From NCBI GenBank assembly GCA_016284575.1, contig JAEEPD010000199.1:1-7933 (forward strand): DNA of 7,933 nt, given 5' to 3'. Positions 6,036 through 7,933 of this stretch are shown piece after piece (the first letter of the stretch is position 1; the number at the start of each line of letters is the position of its first letter). Position numbers and translations under genes: made by a program. The DNA is from Bacillota bacterium. Lineage in GTDB: Bacteria > Bacillota > Clostridia > Peptostreptococcales > Anaerovoracaceae. The notes beneath the pieces were generated by a model. The model did no database searches and was not told the origin of the DNA. It was given only the letters and a program-made list of their open reading frames with translations.

Positions 6036-6077
6036 GCTCGTCTCAAAGCTTTAACTTTGAGGCGGGCTATTTTATTT
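6036..6077 (+). terminator. T-box 2 regulated intrinsic terminator
   Basis: GCTCGTCTCAAAG (6036-6048) pairs with CTTTGAGGCGGGC (6055-6067), with G-T wobbles and a 6-nt loop. A T-rich run TATTTTATTT (6068-6077) follows. Its 5' arm is also the antiterminator partner of the T-box. Confidence 0.9.
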
Positions 6078-6095
6078 CAGACCCGCCGGAGAACC

Positions 6096-6102
6096 AGAGG
6101 GG
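6096..6102 (+). promoter_or_regulatory. Ribosome binding site of the second fusion gene
   Basis: AGAGGGG at 6096-6102 lies 9 nt before the ATG at 6112, after the terminator. It supports that start, which gives an N terminus of the same kind as copy 1. Confidence 0.75.
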
Positions 6103-6111
6103 ATATAGAAA

Positions 6112-7933
6112 ATGGCAAACAGTATCGAACTCAACACAAGAATCCAGGACATGGCTGCCCGTATAAGGGAGCTGAGAGAGATCCAGGGCTTCAGCCAGGA
6201 AGAAATGGCAAAGAAGACTGAGATAAGCCTGGCAGAATATCAGAAGATCGAATCGGGCCAGGGCGACATGCCCTTCGGCTTCCTGTTCAAAGCAGCCACA
6301 GAGCTTAAGGTCGATGTTACGGACATCATCGAGGGTCACAGCCCCAAGCTGAAATCCTATACCCTGACCAGGCGCGGCACAGCCCAGGAGGTCAACACCG
6401 CTCATGGAATGACCTACTACAATATGGCCTATTCCTTCCAGAACAGGATATCCGAGCCCCTGTATGTAAGAGCTATGTACAGAGGCGGCACCAGCGCTTC
6501 TGACATCGAGCTCACCACCCACGAAGGCCAGGAGCTGGATATAGTCATATCCGGAAGCCTGCTGGTGCAGATAGGCGAGCACAGAGAGGTTCTGGGGCCC
6601 GGAGACTCCATATACTTCGACAGCAGCATGCCCCACGGCGAAATGGCGGTAGGCGGCAGCGACTGTGAATTCTACGCCATAGTTCTCAATCCGGACGGCG
6701 TACCCATTCCTGAGCTTCAGCCCGTAAAGGCCACTGCCGACACCTCCATCATCCTCAGGGACGACAAGGACCGCATCTACAGGAAATACATCGATGTGGT
6801 GGAGAACGAAAACGGAACGCCCACCTCTATCACCTTCAAGAATACGGAGCACTTCAACTTCGCCTTCGACCTGGTGGACGAGATGGCAAAGAAGGATCCG
6901 GACAAGCTGGCCATGCTGCACATTTCCAAGGACTTTACCGAGCGCAGATTCACCTTCCGCGATATGAGCTCCTGGTCCAACAGAGCAGCAAATTACTTTA
7001 AGGCCATAGGTATCAAAAAGGGTGACAGGGTAATGCTCATCCTGAAGCGCCACTACCAGTTCTGGTTCGCCATGCTGGGCCTCAATAAGCTTGGAGCAAT
7101 CGCCATCCCAGCCACCAACCAGCTGCAGTCCCACGACCTGGAATACCGCTTCAATTCAGCCGGGGTCAAGGCTATAATCGCCACCGCCGATGACGGCGTT
7201 CCCGAGCAGGTGGACATCGCTGAGCTTACCAGCCCCACGCTAAAGCACAAGATCATTGTAAACGGCGAGAGGGAAGGCTGGAGGAACTTCAACGAAGAGA
7301 TAGAGATGTACCGCAGCCACTTCGAAAGGGGAGAGGATGCACCAGGAGGAGACGATTACATGCTGATGTTCTTCACCAGCGGCACCTCCGGCTATCCCAA
7401 GATCGCGGCACACAATTATAAATACGCTCTTGGCCACTTCCACACCGCCCGCTACTGGCACAATGTGGATCCCGACGGACTGCACCTGACCATCTCCGAT
7501 ACCGGCTGGGCCAAGTCCATGTGGGGCAAGCTCTACGGACAGTGGCTCTGCGAGGCAGCCACCTTCGTATACGACTTCGACCGGTTCGACGCGTCGGTGA
7601 TCCTGCCCATGTTCAAAAAGTACGGCATCACCACCTTCTGCGCGCCACCCACCATGCTGCGCATGATGATCAAGCAGGACCTTTCAAAGTACGATTTCAG
7701 CACCGTAAAGCACATGTCAACTGCAGGCGAGGCCCTGAATGCAGAGGTCTACAAGCAGTTTGAGAAGCAGACAGGACTGCAGATAAAGGAGGGCTTCGGC
7801 CAGTCCGAGAGCACCATGATAATCGGAAACCTGGTGGGCGCGCCCCACAAGGTTGGCTCCATGGGCAAGCCTGCTCCCATCTACGACGTTTCTTTGATGG
7901 ACAGAGACGGCAACATCATCGGCGACGGCGAAA
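6112..7933 (+). CDS. XRE HTH - cupin - AMP-forming acyl-CoA synthetase fusion (copy 2, Val T-box controlled; 3' end outside window)
   Basis: I translated this frame by hand: 607 codons open to the last base, with no stop. It is co-linear with copy 1, and well over half of positions look identical by eye. Residues ~14-74 are the XRE HTH (ARIRELREIQGFSQEEMAKK). Residues ~120-193 are the cupin (THEGQE with H137 and E141; H175 in MPHG; Thr135 in place of the first motif His). From ~245 comes the adenylation domain with P-loop TSGTSGYPK (422-430) and GFGQSEST (561-568). The missing ~140 residues should hold the YHTGD, hinge and catalytic Lys motifs. Pocket-region changes from copy 1 include TGWG to TGWA (A467), CEG to CEA (A482) and TTAGE to STAGE. 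The Gly at the acetyl-CoA-synthetase Trp position is kept (G563). With a Val T-box, isobutyrate is the natural guess for substrate (inference). Confidence 0.9.
   Translation, partial: MANSIELNTRIQDMAARIRELREIQGFSQEEMAKKTEISLAEYQKIESGQGDMPFGFLFKAATELKVDVTDIIEGHSPKLKSYTLTRRGTAQEVNTAHGMTYYNMAYSFQNRISEPLYVRAMYRGGTSASDIELTTHEGQELDIVISGSLLVQIGEHREVLGPGDSIYFDSSMPHGEMAVGGSDCEFYAIVLNPDGVPIPELQPVKATADTSIILRDDKDRIYRKYIDVVENENGTPTSITFKNTEHFNFAFDLVDEMAKKDPDKLAMLHISKDFTERRFTFRDMSSWSNRAANYFKAIGIKKGDRVMLILKRHYQFWFAMLGLNKLGAIAIPATNQLQSHDLEYRFNSAGVKAIIATADDGVPEQVDIAELTSPTLKHKIIVNGEREGWRNFNEEIEMYRSHFERGEDAPGGDDYMLMFFTSGTSGYPKIAAHNYKYALGHFHTARYWHNVDPDGLHLTISDTGWAKSMWGKLYGQWLCEAATFVYDFDRFDASVILPMFKKYGITTFCAPPTMLRMMIKQDLSKYDFSTVKHMSTAGEALNAEVYKQFEKQTGLQIKEGFGQSESTMIIGNLVGAPHKVGSMGKPAPIYDVSLMDRDGNIIGDGE

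Larger units (their letters stand above)
5808..6077 (+). promoter_or_regulatory. T-box riboswitch 2, probable valine (GUA specifier)
   Basis: A second complete T-box leader fills most of the 371-nt gap between the two fusion genes. Stem I: GGC/GCC with a GATGA...TGA kink-turn, GAAG/CTTC (5820-5823 with 5897-5900) and CTTAAG/CTTAAG (5828-5833 with 5884-5889). The AGAGAG bulge is at 5848-5853, and GCCGG/CCGGC closes a distal loop containing GGGTGGAA. The linker shares CCGTGACTGCTGCGT and AATGCATAAGG with the first leader. Stem III is GCGCC-GAT-GGCGC. The T-box TTTGAG TGGT ACCGCGGG is at 6000-6017, and TTTGAG can pair with CTCAAA at 6042-6047. TGGT implies discriminator A73. The conserved layout shows that leader and gene were duplicated together. 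Confidence 0.93.

Noticed and set aside
5982..6221. Short plus-strand frame across T-box 2
   Set aside because: It overlaps conserved riboswitch structure and the start of the fusion gene in another frame, with no ribosome binding site.
6067..7134. Long minus-strand frame opposite the second fusion gene
   Set aside because: It is a shadow of the fusion gene, and a similar shadow lies opposite copy 1 (3839-4474). It would also run through the terminator.
1..7933. CRISPR array, insertion sequence, tRNA or rRNA genes, prophage signals
   Set aside because: I saw no regularly spaced repeats, transposase-like protein, tRNA cloverleaf or rRNA signature on either strand. The only large repetition is the duplicated T-box/fusion unit.

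Overview
The window looks like a chromosomal segment of an anaerobic Firmicute, probably a gut or rumen Clostridium relative. The reasons are two T-box riboswitches (a mostly Firmicute device), strong AGGAGG-type ribosome binding sites, Clostridia-like PHP histidinol-phosphatase and DUF4298 proteins, and a moderate base composition. All recognised genes lie on the + strand.

Left part (1-3063). The window opens with the C-terminal end of a polytopic membrane protein, probably a transporter. A compact terminator hairpin follows. Then comes a tight three-gene set: an M20-family amidohydrolase, a PHP-family histidinol-phosphatase-like protein 8 nt downstream, and a DUF4298 protein that overlaps the PHP gene by 4 nt (ATGA).

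Right part (3064-7933). Two copies of one unit follow each other: promoter, T-box riboswitch with intrinsic terminator, then a large gene. Each gene encodes an unusual fusion of an N-terminal XRE-type helix-turn-helix, a cupin domain and an AMP-forming acyl-CoA synthetase (ANL superfamily). The first is complete (755 aa); the second is cut by the window end after 607 codons. By hand-folding, the specifier position reads AUC (Ile) in the first leader and GUA (Val) in the second. Both antiterminator bulges read UGGU, which requires an A73 tRNA discriminator base, as tRNA-Ile and tRNA-Val have.

How the parts may work together (inference). T-boxes switch genes on when a tRNA is uncharged, so each ligase should be made when the cell lacks isoleucine or valine. 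An acyl-CoA synthetase made under those conditions makes sense if it activates the matching branched-chain volatile fatty acid (2-methylbutyrate for Ile, isobutyrate for Val). The acyl-CoA would then be reductively carboxylated to the 2-oxo acid and transaminated to the amino acid, a route known physiologically in rumen bacteria. The HTH-cupin module fused to the enzyme may add autoregulation or acyl sensing. This pair of T-box-controlled regulator-enzyme fusions is the most interesting system here.
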